Origin: Candidatus Thermoplasmatota archaeon
GTDB taxonomy: Archaea > Thermoplasmatota > SW-10-69-26 > JACQPN01 > JAIVGT01
Direction: 5' to 3'
NCBI GenBank assembly: GCA_035541015.1
Contig: DATLFM010000019.1
Coordinates: 1-54,502, forward strand
Length of the DNA: 54,502 bases
A program made the position numbers and the translations under genes. Below are positions 15,927-23,999 of the stretch, piece after piece. The first letter of the stretch is position 1. Each line of letters opens with the position of its first letter. The notes below the pieces were generated by a model. That model worked only from the letters and a program-made list of their open reading frames with translations. It had not been told where the DNA came from and did not search any database.

Positions 15927-16886
15927 ATGAACGGGAATCTACTGATCGTGGGTGTCGTGGCCGCCTTCGTGGTTGGAGCCGCCGCGCTTGTCGCGGTGTC
16001 GCCGCCGCCGGCGAGCGAAACGGGTGAAGAACCGTTGTCGACCGCAGCGCTGGGCGAGGAGACCTCGACGGCCGCGCGTCCGCTGGATCCGGCCAACGAC
16101 CTCCTCTTCAAGGCGAAGTTTGCCGCGCCGCCGACGGCCTTGGCGGGGACCACGAAGTTCACCGACAGCTTCACCGTGGACCGCGACTACAATTTCCTTG
16201 AAATCGGAACGGGCGACGAGGGCGTCTGGGCGCCCGCCGTGAACGTGTACAAGATTCGCGTGTACGACCCCGAGGGAACGCTCGTGGCCGACACCGACTG
16301 GTCCGGCGGCCTGTTCCCCTGGGTTTCGCTCCCCAACGACCGCACGTGGCCGAGCGCCTCGGTCGTGGCCCCCGCGCACGGCACCTACGCGATCGAGGTC
16401 GAGCTCTCCGCGGGCTTGACGGCCATCGTTTCGGCCAGCGGCATCGCGGGCCCCGGCGCCGACTTCTCCACCGAGGACATCCTGGGCAAGGGAACGTTCA
16501 CGCTCTCGGAGCACCGCGGCAAGGTCGTGCTCATCGACCTCATGGCCACCTGGTGCGGCCCGTGCAAGCGCGCCATGGCCACGCTCGCCGAGGTCTACGA
16601 GTCGTACGATCGGTCCCAGTTCGAGATCGTGAGCGTCGACGTGGACACGGACGAGACGGAGGAGGACCTCCGCAACTTCATGCAGACGTACGGCGGCGTC
16701 TGGTACGCCGGCTTCGACGACGGCCCGCGGTTTGGCGGCACCGTCTCGAAGGGCTACGGCACCGGAGCGATCCCCACGATCGCCATCATCGACCCGGCCG
16801 GCAACTGGATCTTCCGCCACGTCGGAAGCGACATCACCGCAGACGAGCTGCGGGCCATCATCGACGGCGCGCTCGCGAGCGCCTGA
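15927..16886 (+). CDS. Membrane-anchored TlpA-like thioredoxin protein, paralog 3
   Basis: 319 residues. Signal anchor (LIVGVVAAFVVGAAALVAV), acidic linker, beta-rich domain (YNFLEIGTGDEGVW, KIRVYDPEGTLVADTDW, HGTYAIEVELSAG), then thioredoxin domain with TWCGPCKRAM and GAIPTIAII. The beta domain is much closer to that of paralogs 4 and 5 than to 1 and 2, so this copy links the two halves of the array. A GGGAGG about eight bases before ATG 15927 supports the start. Last gene of the first transcription unit: a 139-base gap with its own TATA box follows. Confidence 0.85.
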   Translation: MNGNLLIVGVVAAFVVGAAALVAVSPPPASETGEEPLSTAALGEETSTAARPLDPANDLLFKAKFAAPPTALAGTTKFTDSFTVDRDYNFLEIGTGDEGVWAPAVNVYKIRVYDPEGTLVADTDWSGGLFPWVSLPNDRTWPSASVVAPAHGTYAIEVELSAGLTAIVSASGIAGPGADFSTEDILGKGTFTLSEHRGKVVLIDLMATWCGPCKRAMATLAEVYESYDRSQFEIVSVDVDTDETEEDLRNFMQTYGGVWYAGFDDGPRFGGTVSKGYGTGAIPTIAIIDPAGNWIFRHVGSDITADELRAIIDGALASA

Positions 16887-16979
16887 CGCCCCGCATCGGC
16901 GCCGTCGCGCAGGCGGCGGCGCCGGCGGGCAACTTCCCATCTTCCAGCGGAGCCGCCGGGAGCTGGGGGATCAGAATTC

Positions 16980-16987
16980 TTAAATAG
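16980..16987 (+). promoter_or_regulatory. TATA box of array, second unit
   Basis: TTAAATAG centred near 16983 predicts transcription from about 17009. GAGGAGG at 17013-17019 then lies six bases before the ATG at 17026. This splits the array into a 1-2-3 unit and a 4-5-unknown unit. Confidence 0.7.
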
Positions 16988-17025
16988 CCACTCGCTCCCT
17001 CGAAACCGGGTCGAGGAGGCCTAGG

Positions 17026-17967
17026 ATGTTTCGCGCCAAGCCCGCAGCAGCGCTCGCAGTCGCCCTGTTCGTTGTCGGCGCGGCGATCGTCGCCACCCCG
17101 CCTCCGGTTCCGCTGGAGCAGGCCGCTGTCTCCCACACGCGCGAGGATCCGCCCGCGATCGGCGGACGACCGTTGCCGCCGGCCGACGACCTGCTGTTCG
17201 ATCAGCGGTTTGAGGGCTCGGGCGCGGGCGGCAAGCACTCGTTCGAGTCCTCCTTCACGGTCGAGCGCGAGTACAACTTCCTCGAGATCCGGCTGGGTGC
17301 CGACGGCCTCATGGGCGCCGGGTGGACCTACGAGGTCCGCATCCTCGATCCAGAGGGGAACGTCGTGGCGGACCTGGAATACGACATCGGCCCCTTCCCC
17401 TGGTACGGCCTCCCATCGATGGGAGTGACGAGCGACACCTCGCCGGCGGCGTCCGTTCTCGTGCCTCTCCAAGGCTCGTACGCGGTCGAGCTTGAAGTCT
17501 CGGGCGGGATGACCGCCATCGTTGCGGTCCGAGGCGTCGCCGGCAAGGCCGCCGACTTCACGATCGACGACGTCCTCGGGAAGGGCACCTTCCGGCTGTC
17601 CGAGCAGGCGGGCAAGGTCGTGCTCGTCGAGCTCATGTCCACCTGGTGCTCGATCTGCCAGCGAATGGCCCCGAAACTCCAGACGATGTACGAGTCCTAC
17701 GACCGAGCGCGCTTTGAGCTGGTGGGCGTGGACACGGATGTCAAAGATACGAAGGAAGGCCTGCGCCACTTCATGGAGTCCCACGGCGCGACCTCGTACG
17801 CAGGCATGGACGACGGCACCGTGATCAAAGCCTACGCGGGCGGCCAGACCGGATGGCCCCGTTGGGCCGTCGTCGACCCCGCTGGAAACTGGATCTACGC
17901 CAACGCGGGCGAGGTTCCGATCGAGGAGCTGCGCGCGGCGATCGACGCTGCGCTGGACGGGCGTTGA
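17026..17967 (+). CDS. Membrane-anchored TlpA-like thioredoxin protein, paralog 4 (CSIC)
   Basis: 313 residues. Signal anchor (ALAVALFVVGAAIVATP), beta-rich domain (YNFLEIRLGADGLMGAG, VRILDPEGNVVADLEYD), and thioredoxin domain. The active site is TWCSICQRM instead of CGPC, which in thioredoxin folds shifts redox potential. At the usual cis-Pro position the motif is GWPRWAVVD instead of GxIPT. This copy is therefore expected to differ in partner or role from paralogs 1-3. It has its own TATA box and ribosome site. Paralog 5 starts three bases after its stop. Confidence 0.83.
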   Translation: MFRAKPAAALAVALFVVGAAIVATPPPVPLEQAAVSHTREDPPAIGGRPLPPADDLLFDQRFEGSGAGGKHSFESSFTVEREYNFLEIRLGADGLMGAGWTYEVRILDPEGNVVADLEYDIGPFPWYGLPSMGVTSDTSPAASVLVPLQGSYAVELEVSGGMTAIVAVRGVAGKAADFTIDDVLGKGTFRLSEQAGKVVLVELMSTWCSICQRMAPKLQTMYESYDRARFELVGVDTDVKDTKEGLRHFMESHGATSYAGMDDGTVIKAYAGGQTGWPRWAVVDPAGNWIYANAGEVPIEELRAAIDAALDGR

Positions 17968-17970
17968 GCG

Positions 17971-18927
17971 ATGGCGACAAGGAGAATCGTCGTCGCCGGT
18001 CTCGTCGCCGTGGTGGTGGGCCTTGGCGCCTTCGCGTTGCTGGCGCCGCCTCCGCCTGCCGGGGACCTGCAGGCCACGAGCGAACGCGAACCGACCGTCG
18101 CCGAGCTACCCCTCGCGACCGCCGACAAGGTGTTCCACCGGACCTTCGAGCCCCCCATCCTGTCGGCCGAGACGGTGCTCCGTTACTCGGACCGTTTCAC
18201 GCTTTCGAAAGACTACAACTTCGTCGAGGTGGGCCTCGGCAAGGAAGGCACGGCCACGACGCAGACGACGTTCAACGTTCGGATCATCGGCCCCGACGGC
18301 ACGGTCGTATCCGACGTGCGCTGGCCCAACGACCGCCCCGAGCTCGTCTACGGCTGGAATCCCCTGGACCGCAACGAAGCCACGTGGTTCATCCGGGACT
18401 CGGTCATCGCGCCGCCGCGCGGCGAGTACCGCCTGGAGGTGGAGGCGTCCCGCGAGATCGCCCCGCGCGTGACGCTCCAAGGCTTCGCCGGCGCCGCGGC
18501 CGACTTCTCGACGCAGGACGTGCTGGGGAAGGGAACGTTCCGGCTCTCCGAACAGGGCGGCCGCGTCGTCGTCATCGACATCATGACGACATGGTGCTCG
18601 CCGTGCATCGAAAGCATGCCGATGCTCGTCGACGTGTACGAAGCGTACCCGCGCGACCGGGTCGAGTTCGTGACGCTCGACCACGATCTGAAAGAGTCGG
18701 AGCAGACGCTTGCCTCGTTCATGCGCGATCACGGAGCGACGTGGTACGCCGGATTGGACCGAGAGCAGGTGGTGTGGGCCTACGCGCAGAAGGGCACGAG
18801 CCGACCGTTCCTCGCCGTGATCGATCCCGCGGGCCAATGGATGTACCGGCTGGCCGGCGAGGACCTGTCGCCCGACGACCTTCGCAAGGCGATCGACGCG
18901 GCGCTGGGGCACGGAAGGAGCCGTTGA
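17971..18927 (+). CDS. Membrane-anchored TlpA-like thioredoxin protein, paralog 5 (CSPC)
   Basis: 318 residues. Signal anchor (IVVAGLVAVVVGLGAFALL), beta-rich domain (YNFVEVGLGKEGTA, VRIIGPDGTVVSDVRW, RGEYRLEVEASREI) and thioredoxin domain with TWCSPCIESM. The cis-Pro stretch is TSRPFLAVIDPAG. The conserved entry into the thioredoxin domain (DVLGKGTFRLSEQGG) is nearly identical to that of paralogs 3 and 4. Start ATG 17971 lies three bases past the previous stop; a GGCG-rich but weak ribosome site suggests translational coupling. Followed after one base by the gene at 18929. Confidence 0.83.
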   Translation: MATRRIVVAGLVAVVVGLGAFALLAPPPPAGDLQATSEREPTVAELPLATADKVFHRTFEPPILSAETVLRYSDRFTLSKDYNFVEVGLGKEGTATTQTTFNVRIIGPDGTVVSDVRWPNDRPELVYGWNPLDRNEATWFIRDSVIAPPRGEYRLEVEASREIAPRVTLQGFAGAAADFSTQDVLGKGTFRLSEQGGRVVVIDIMTTWCSPCIESMPMLVDVYEAYPRDRVEFVTLDHDLKESEQTLASFMRDHGATWYAGLDREQVVWAYAQKGTSRPFLAVIDPAGQWMYRLAGEDLSPDDLRKAIDAALGHGRSR

Positions 18928-18928
18928 C

Positions 18929-19450
18929 ATGGGCTTGTTTGGCGGACGCAAGCAAGAGCCATCCGCGAGGAATCCCGAGGAGGCGCGGGAGAATGCCATC
19001 GACGCCTGGCGTGAGATGCTCGTGAAGGATCTCGAGAGGAGGTTCGAGGAGCCTTTCGTCTCGCGTGCGCTTGGCGCCGCGATCGCAAAGAGCGTCAAGG
19101 TGCTTTGTCGCGAGGCTCCAGAAACCGCAAAGCAGGCGGGGCCAACGGGCCTCGCGGAACACGCCCTTGGCCAAATCGCGTCGAGGCGCGACATCGTCGT
19201 CAAGGACGCGGCGAAGACCATCATGGCGATGTACGCCACCGTGGTCATGCCCTCGGACCCCGAGATCGTCGCGTTGGCGGAGGCGAGCGGCCGGACGGGG
19301 CTCATGCGGGAGTACTTTTTCGCCGAATTCGCGGAGAAACAAATGCCGCAGTGGATCGGACTTGCCGAGGCCGGGTACGAAGAGGCCTTGACCGTCGCCA
19401 CGGCGAAGGACTCCAAAGACCGGCTCGCAGCCCACCTTCTGAAAGCCTAG
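18929..19450 (+). CDS. Small soluble helical protein, unknown function
   Basis: 173 residues, no membrane segment, no cysteine pair. It contains one Cys (VLCREAP) and is predicted by eye to be largely helical (REMLVKDLERRFEEP, DAAKTIMAMYATVVM, MREYFFAEFAEKQM). I do not recognise the family. It begins one base after the stop of thioredoxin paralog 5 and shares its transcription unit, so it may be a cytoplasmic partner of that array, but nothing in the sequence shows how. It ends 33 bases from the convergent CDF-like gene. Confidence 0.7.
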   Translation: MGLFGGRKQEPSARNPEEARENAIDAWREMLVKDLERRFEEPFVSRALGAAIAKSVKVLCREAPETAKQAGPTGLAEHALGQIASRRDIVVKDAAKTIMAMYATVVMPSDPEIVALAEASGRTGLMREYFFAEFAEKQMPQWIGLAEAGYEEALTVATAKDSKDRLAAHLLKA

Positions 19451-19483
19451 AGGCCCTTCGCATTCGCGCGCTGCGGCCCCCGA

Positions 19484-20128
19484 TCAGCAGCAGTCCTTCC
19501 CCTGCCACGCGTCCTTCGCTTCCTTGGCAAGCGGAACCGTGATGAGGAGCGCGGCCACCGGGTCGGCCCACCACCACCCGAAGGCGGCGTTCAATCCGAC
19601 GCCCGCAAGCACGATGGCCGAGAGGTAGAAGCACGCCTGCGTCTGGGCCGCGTCGGCGACCACGGCGCGGCTGTGGAGGGAACGTCCCAGGGCGCGCTTG
19701 GCGCGGGCAAGGTAGCCCATGACGACGAGCGAGACGGCCGCAAGCGCGATCCCGACGAAGCTCGGCTCCGGTTCGCGGCCTTCCCACAGCGCGGTTGATG
19801 CCTCCACCCCGACGTAGGCCGCAAGGGCCAGAAGCGAGATCGCCACGAGCTTCTGCGCCCGCCGCTCGATGCGCTCGGCGGTCTCGGGGTCGGCCGCGCG
19901 CCGATGGGCGAGGAATCGCCACACGATCACCGCGCCCGAGGCGCTCTCGACGAAGCTGTCCACGCCAAAGCCGAGGAGGACCACGCTTCCGGCGGCAAGC
20001 GCGGCGAAGATCGCGACGGCGCCCTCGACGACGTTCCATCCCACGGTGAGGTAGGCCAGGCGCAGGCCGCGGCGGGAGAGCTCGGCTTGGCTATCCTTTC
20101 CCGTCTCCCGAAGAACGGCGTTGGCCAT
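19484..20128 (-). CDS. CDF-like cation efflux membrane protein
   Basis: 214-residue membrane protein of the cation diffusion facilitator superfamily, with about six hydrophobic segments. Metal-site candidates are Asp and Glu in GFGVDSFVESASG (second helix) and the VVADAAQTQACFYLS segment (fifth helix), followed by WWWADPVAALLI. It lacks the C-terminal cytoplasmic domain of classical CDF proteins and ends in KDCC, a possible metal-binding tail. This layout resembles a short actinobacterial-type group I remember, which would fit transfer between lineages, but I cannot verify that. It follows copZ after seven bases in the copper operon, so a copper-related or divalent-metal export role is inferred. 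Confidence 0.82.
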   Translation of the reverse strand: MANAVLRETGKDSQAELSRRGLRLAYLTVGWNVVEGAVAIFAALAAGSVVLLGFGVDSFVESASGAVIVWRFLAHRRAADPETAERIERRAQKLVAISLLALAAYVGVEASTALWEGREPEPSFVGIALAAVSLVVMGYLARAKRALGRSLHSRAVVADAAQTQACFYLSAIVLAGVGLNAAFGWWWADPVAALLITVPLAKEAKDAWQGKDCC

Positions 20129-20135
20129 GATCTCG

Positions 20136-20399
20136 TCACGCGGGCCGGGCTTCGTACCCGGTGTCGGCCACGGCTTTCACGAGCGCATCCACGGGCGTGT
20201 TGGGGTCCGCGTCCACGCGCGCCTCGCCCTTCTTGAGGTCCACGTCGGCTCGGTGCACGCCCGGAACGCCCCGCAGCGCGTCGCCCACGTGCCGCACGCA
20301 GTTGGCGCACGTCATGCCGTCCACCTTCAAGGTCACCAGCTTTCCCTTGGGGGCCGCGGGTGCGGTTTCCTCTTTCTTTCCGAACGAGAACCAGCTCAT
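20136..20399 (-). CDS. copZ: Copper chaperone CopZ-like, HMA domain
   Basis: 87-residue cytoplasmic metallochaperone. After a 20-residue lead ([12 protein letters not shown], then Ala/Pro/Lys) comes a complete HMA ferredoxin-like domain with the Cu(I)-binding [11 protein letters not shown] motif at residues 28-38, and a GYEA end typical of the fold. The start codon overlaps the copA stop by four bases (ATGA), so it is translated with the ATPase to which it would deliver Cu(I). The domain resembles the N-terminal HMA domain of the adjacent CopA ([15 protein letters not shown]), suggesting an origin by duplication within the operon. Confidence 0.92.
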   Translation of the reverse strand: MSWFSFGKKEETAPAAPKGKLVTLKVDGMTCANCVRHVGDALRGVPGVHRADVDLKKGEARVDADPNTPVDALVKAVADTGYEARPA

Positions 20400-22729
20400 A
20401 GGGGGACCTCCGTCGGCGCCGTTGCGGGCGCGGCCGTTCGCGGGCGCCTCGCCGCGCGGCGCCGGATGTGGGGAACGTAACGGCCCAAGAGGCGGCTGTT
20501 GGCCACGACGCTCACGCTCGAGAGCGCCATCGCGCCGGCCGCAAACGCCGGGTGCAGCGTGACGGGCGAGCCGAAGACGGGCCAGGCCGTGAAAAGGCCC
20601 GCCGCCACGGGGATGAGAACCGCGTTGTAGCCGAAGGCCCATAGCAGGTTCTGGCGAATCTTGCGCATGGTCGCGCGGGCAAGCGCCAGCGAGGCGGGCA
20701 CGTCGGCGGGGTCGTCCCGCAGGAGGATGATCTCGCCGGTCTCCTTGGCCACGTCGGTGCCCGCGCCCATGGCGATGCCCACGTCCGCCCGGGCGAGCGC
20801 GGGAGCGTCGTTGATGCCGTCGCCCACCATGGCCACCACGCGGCCCTTCTCCCGCAGCTTGGCGATCTCCTCCGCTTTGCCGTCCGGCCGCACGCGCCAA
20901 AGCACGTTTCGCACGCCGGCTTGCGCCGCGATGGCCCGCGCCGTGCGCTCGTTGTCGCCCGTGATCATCCAGAGGTCGGCTGGCGCAAGGGCGGCGACGG
21001 CTTCCCGCGCGCCGGGCCGGAGCGTGTCCGCGAGGGCCACGACGCCCGCCACGCGGTCGTCGAGGGCGACGAAAACGACGGTCTTGCCCGCCGCCTCGAG
21101 TTGTGCGGCCGAGGCTGCAAGCTCGGGCGGCGGCGCGCCGACGAGCTCCGCCGTTCCCACGGCGACGCTGCGGCCGGCGACGACCGCGCGCACGCCCTGT
21201 CCGGGAACGGCCGAAAAGTCGGACGGGCGCACGACGGAAAGGTTCCGCCGCGTCGCCTCCCGCACGACCGCGGCGGCCAGGGGGTGCTCGCTTGCCGACT
21301 CGGCCGACGCGGCGGCCGCAAGGAGCGCGGTTTCGTCGACCCCCGGGCTCGTCGCGAGGTCCGTCACGCGGGGGGTTCCCTGCGTGAGCGTGCCCGTCTT
21401 GTCGAAGACGACCGTGTCCACGCGCGAGGCGCGCTCGATGGACTCGCCGCCCTTGAACAGGACGCCGAACTGCGCGGCGCGCCCGGTTCCCACCATGATC
21501 GCAAGCGGCGTGGCAAGCCCAAGCGCGCAGGGGCAGGCGATGATGAGGACCGCCACCGACGCCAAGAGCGCGAAGGCCAGCGGCTCGACACCAATTGCGA
21601 GCGCCGTGTCGGCACCCGGCCCATTCCAATACGCGAAGGTCGCGGCCGCAAGGACCATGACGACCGGGACGAACCACGCGCTCACGGTGTCCACGTAGCG
21701 CTCGATGGGCGCCCGGCGCGACTGCGCCTCCGACACGAGCCGGACGATGGCGGCAAGCACCGTGTCCTCGCCCACGCGGCGCGCCTCGAACACGACGCTT
21801 CCGTTCTGGTTCACGGTGCCGGCGACGACCTCCGAACCGGGGCCCTTCTCGATCGGCACGCTCTCGCCGGTGACCATGGACTCGTCCACGCTCGTGCGCC
21901 CTTCGAGCACGACGCCGTCCACGGGGATCTTCTCGCCCGGCCGGACGACCACGCGATCGCCCACGGCGACCTCGGCCGCGGCCACTTGCGCTTCCGCGCC
22001 TTCGCGCAGGACGCGCGCCGTGAGCGGGCGAAGCTCCAGGAGCCGGCGCACGGCCGCGCTCGCGCGGCTCTTGCCCAAGGCCTCGAGGTACTTGCCAAGG
22101 AGAATGAGGGCGATGACGGCGGCTGCGACCTCGAAGTAGATCGCGTGGCCCGGCAAGGCCTCGGGAGCGAGAACCTCGGTCGCCGAGTACCCGAACGCGG
22201 CCGTCGTTCCGACGGCGATGAGCGTGTCCATGTTCGCGCGCCGGTTGCGAAGGGCCTTCCACGTCCCGACGTAGAAGACGTACCCCACGCCAAACTGCAC
22301 GGGCGTCGTGAGCGCAAGCTGCAGGAGATCGAAGCCGGGGAAATCGAGGCCCGCGAACATGTGCGCCATGGCGAGCACGACGACCGGGGCCGCAAGCGCC
22401 GCCGCGACGACGAACCTCCGCCATCGCGCGTTCACCTCGCGCTCGCCTTGGTGCTCGTCCTGCGCGTCGAGGACCGTGTAGCCGGCGCCCTCGACGGCCG
22501 TCGCCAGCGCCTCGACCCGCACGTCCGGCTCGGCGAGCACGGTCGCCTGCTCCAACGCCAAATTCACGCGCGCCTCGCGCACGCCGGGGACCTTCTGGAG
22601 GGCGTTGCCGACGTTGCGCACGCAGCTTGCGCACGTCATGCCGCCGATCGAGAGGGTGACGTGGGAGACCCCGTCCGACCGGCGGTCTGCCGAGGGGTCT
22701 GCGGCGGCCGGGTCGGGAGACTGCTTCAT
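20396..22729 (-). CDS. copA: Cu(I)-exporting P-type ATPase CopA
   Basis: P1B-1 copper-exporting ATPase, 777 residues. One N-terminal HMA domain (GMTCASC at about 30-36), then the eight-helix transport core. The ion-binding CPC in [13 protein letters not shown] is near residue 396, the phosphorylated Asp in [11 protein letters not shown] near 443, the P1B hallmark HPLAAAV follows in the N domain, and [10 protein letters not shown] is near 635. [11 protein letters not shown] and the Met/Ser signature of helix 8 support Cu(I). It is the first gene of a copA-copZ-CDF unit. It diverges from the TRASH-domain regulator across 78 bases that contain a near-perfect palindrome, so control by that regulator is likely. 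Confidence 0.96.
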   Translation of the reverse strand: MKQSPDPAAADPSADRRSDGVSHVTLSIGGMTCASCVRNVGNALQKVPGVREARVNLALEQATVLAEPDVRVEALATAVEGAGYTVLDAQDEHQGEREVNARWRRFVVAAALAAPVVVLAMAHMFAGLDFPGFDLLQLALTTPVQFGVGYVFYVGTWKALRNRRANMDTLIAVGTTAAFGYSATEVLAPEALPGHAIYFEVAAAVIALILLGKYLEALGKSRASAAVRRLLELRPLTARVLREGAEAQVAAAEVAVGDRVVVRPGEKIPVDGVVLEGRTSVDESMVTGESVPIEKGPGSEVVAGTVNQNGSVVFEARRVGEDTVLAAIVRLVSEAQSRRAPIERYVDTVSAWFVPVVMVLAAATFAYWNGPGADTALAIGVEPLAFALLASVAVLIIACPCALGLATPLAIMVGTGRAAQFGVLFKGGESIERASRVDTVVFDKTGTLTQGTPRVTDLATSPGVDETALLAAAASAESASEHPLAAAVVREATRRNLSVVRPSDFSAVPGQGVRAVVAGRSVAVGTAELVGAPPPELAASAAQLEAAGKTVVFVALDDRVAGVVALADTLRPGAREAVAALAPADLWMITGDNERTARAIAAQAGVRNVLWRVRPDGKAEEIAKLREKGRVVAMVGDGINDAPALARADVGIAMGAGTDVAKETGEIILLRDDPADVPASLALARATMRKIRQNLLWAFGYNAVLIPVAAGLFTAWPVFGSPVTLHPAFAAGAMALSSVSVVANSRLLGRYVPHIRRRAARRPRTAAPATAPTEVPL

Positions 22730-22765
22730 GGAGACAGGGTAGGGGCCGGGGGGCTATGTGCCTTC

Positions 22766-22785
22766 GGCTTGACAAACGTTAAGCC
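22766..22785. promoter_or_regulatory. Palindrome GGCTTGAC-AAAC-GTTAAGCC, likely copper operator
   Basis: Eight-base arms with one mismatch in the copA/regulator divergent gap, nested within a wider GGGGGGCT (22748-22755) / AGCCCCCC (22782-22789) pair. On the minus strand CTTAACG may be part of the copA core promoter, so a bound regulator could block or recruit the transcription machinery. Assignment to the adjacent TRASH regulator is inference from position. Confidence 0.6.
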
Positions 22786-22807
22786 CCCCCGTCGGCCTTC
22801 CGCGGGC

Positions 22808-23407
22808 GTGAAGCTCGACGCGCTCGACTCCCGCATCCTCGAGATCCTCCGGCAGGACGCCCGCGCGTCGTACCGGGAGATCGCCCGCCGCACCGGCTCC
22901 ACGACGCCCACGGTCGCGCGCCGCGTCCGCGCCCTGGAGGAGCTTGGCGTCATCCAGGGGTACGGAGCGCGCGTCGAGTTCGTGCGCATCGGCGGCGTCG
23001 AATCGCTGCTGCTGCTCTCCCCTTCGTCCGGCGCGACGGAGCGCCTGCTTGCCGCGCTTGGGGCGGAGCCCGCCGTCGCCGAATCCCTCGAGCTCGACGA
23101 CGGCACGGTGCTCGCGCGCCTCCTCACCGGAAGCGAGGAGGAGGCGGCCGAGGTCCGCCGCCGCATCGCGAAGCTTCCGTTCGTGCGCGAGGCGGACGCA
23201 CGCCGCGTGCGCTCCGGCAGCCGGCGAGCCGGGCGCGGCTTCGGGACGGGCCGCGCGACGCTCGAGATCCGCTGCTTCCTCTGCGGGGGCCCCCTCCCCG
23301 AGGAGCCCGTCAGCGCTCGGATCGGCGGCAAGCGGGGCTACTTCTGCTGCACGACCTGCCGCGGCGTCTTCCGCGACCGCTACCGGCGCTTGGCGGCAGG
23401 GCGATGA
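22808..23407 (+). CDS. Lrp/AsnC-type regulator with C-terminal TRASH metal-sensing domain
   Basis: 199-residue transcription factor. The N-terminal helix-turn-helix (LDALDSRILEILRQDARAS, then TTPTVARRVRALEELGVI) is of Lrp/AsnC type; a middle effector/dimer region spans about 55-135; and the C terminus (about 150-195) is a TRASH domain with CFLCGG and YFCCTTCRGVF, the treble-clef cysteine pattern that binds metal in archaeal copper regulators such as CopT/CopR. Divergent from copA and overlapped by the cupredoxin gene (ATGA), it is the obvious copper sensor of this locus. GTG 22808 is the start giving a complete HTH; no ribosome site is visible, so the mRNA may be leaderless. Confidence 0.92.
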   Translation: MKLDALDSRILEILRQDARASYREIARRTGSTTPTVARRVRALEELGVIQGYGARVEFVRIGGVESLLLLSPSSGATERLLAALGAEPAVAESLELDDGTVLARLLTGSEEEAAEVRRRIAKLPFVREADARRVRSGSRRAGRGFGTGRATLEIRCFLCGGPLPEEPVSARIGGKRGYFCCTTCRGVFRDRYRRLAAGR

Positions 23408-23940
23408 GACGACCCAAGGGCTTTGTTCCCCGCGCCGTATGCCGCGCCGTGCGCTTCCTCCCGGCCGCCGTGCTCCTTGCCGCCTGCGTCCTCGCGCCGA
23501 GCGCGGAGGCCGCCACCGTCGAGCGGACCGTCCGCGCGCTCGAAGGCGAGGCGTGCGGGAACGCGACCGGCTACTGCTTCGACGTCGCCGAGATCCGCCT
23601 CGCCGCCGGCGACCGCCTGCGCGTCGTGTTCGAGAACCCCGCCGCAAACGCGGACGTGCACAATTGGTGCGCCGACGTCGGCCTCGACCACCACTGCGCG
23701 CCGGCGCACCACGCGCTCGCCCGTCCCGGCGATCCGCCCGCAAGCGTCGAGTTCCGCCTGCCCGTCGCCGGCGCGTTCGACTTCTACTGCGACCCGCACC
23801 GCGCCGTGGGCATGAACGGCGTGATCGTGGTCGAGGGAGCTTCGGGCGGCGAGCGGCGGCAGCCGGGATTCGAGCTTTCGCTTTTCGCGGTCGCCGTTCT
23901 GGGCGCGCTCACGCTTGCGACGCGGGCGCCAAGGGCGTAG
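23404..23940 (+). CDS. Secreted cupredoxin (halocyanin/plastocyanin-like) with PGF-CTERM-like tail
   Basis: 178-residue exported blue-copper-type protein. Signal peptide (FLPAAVLLAACVLAPSAEA) at about 18-36; cupredoxin fold with the first copper His in DVHNWCADV and the C-terminal ligand loop FYCDPHRAVGMNG (Cys, His, Met spacing typical of type 1 copper sites). Extra cysteines (EGEACGNATGYCF, HHCAP) may form disulfides, possible clients of the thioredoxin array. The C terminus QPGFELSLFAVAVLGALTLATRAPRA-like region begins with PGF and a hydrophobic helix ending in Arg, as in archaeosortase-processed PGF-CTERM proteins. The ATG overlaps the regulator stop, so electron carrier and regulator share an mRNA. 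Confidence 0.9.
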   Translation: MRRPKGFVPRAVCRAVRFLPAAVLLAACVLAPSAEAATVERTVRALEGEACGNATGYCFDVAEIRLAAGDRLRVVFENPAANADVHNWCADVGLDHHCAPAHHALARPGDPPASVEFRLPVAGAFDFYCDPHRAVGMNGVIVVEGASGGERRQPGFELSLFAVAVLGALTLATRAPRA

Positions 23941-23999
23941 GGGCCGTGCCGACGTCGCCACATTCAAGGTCCGGCGGGCCGGTCCCCGCAAGAGCGTCC

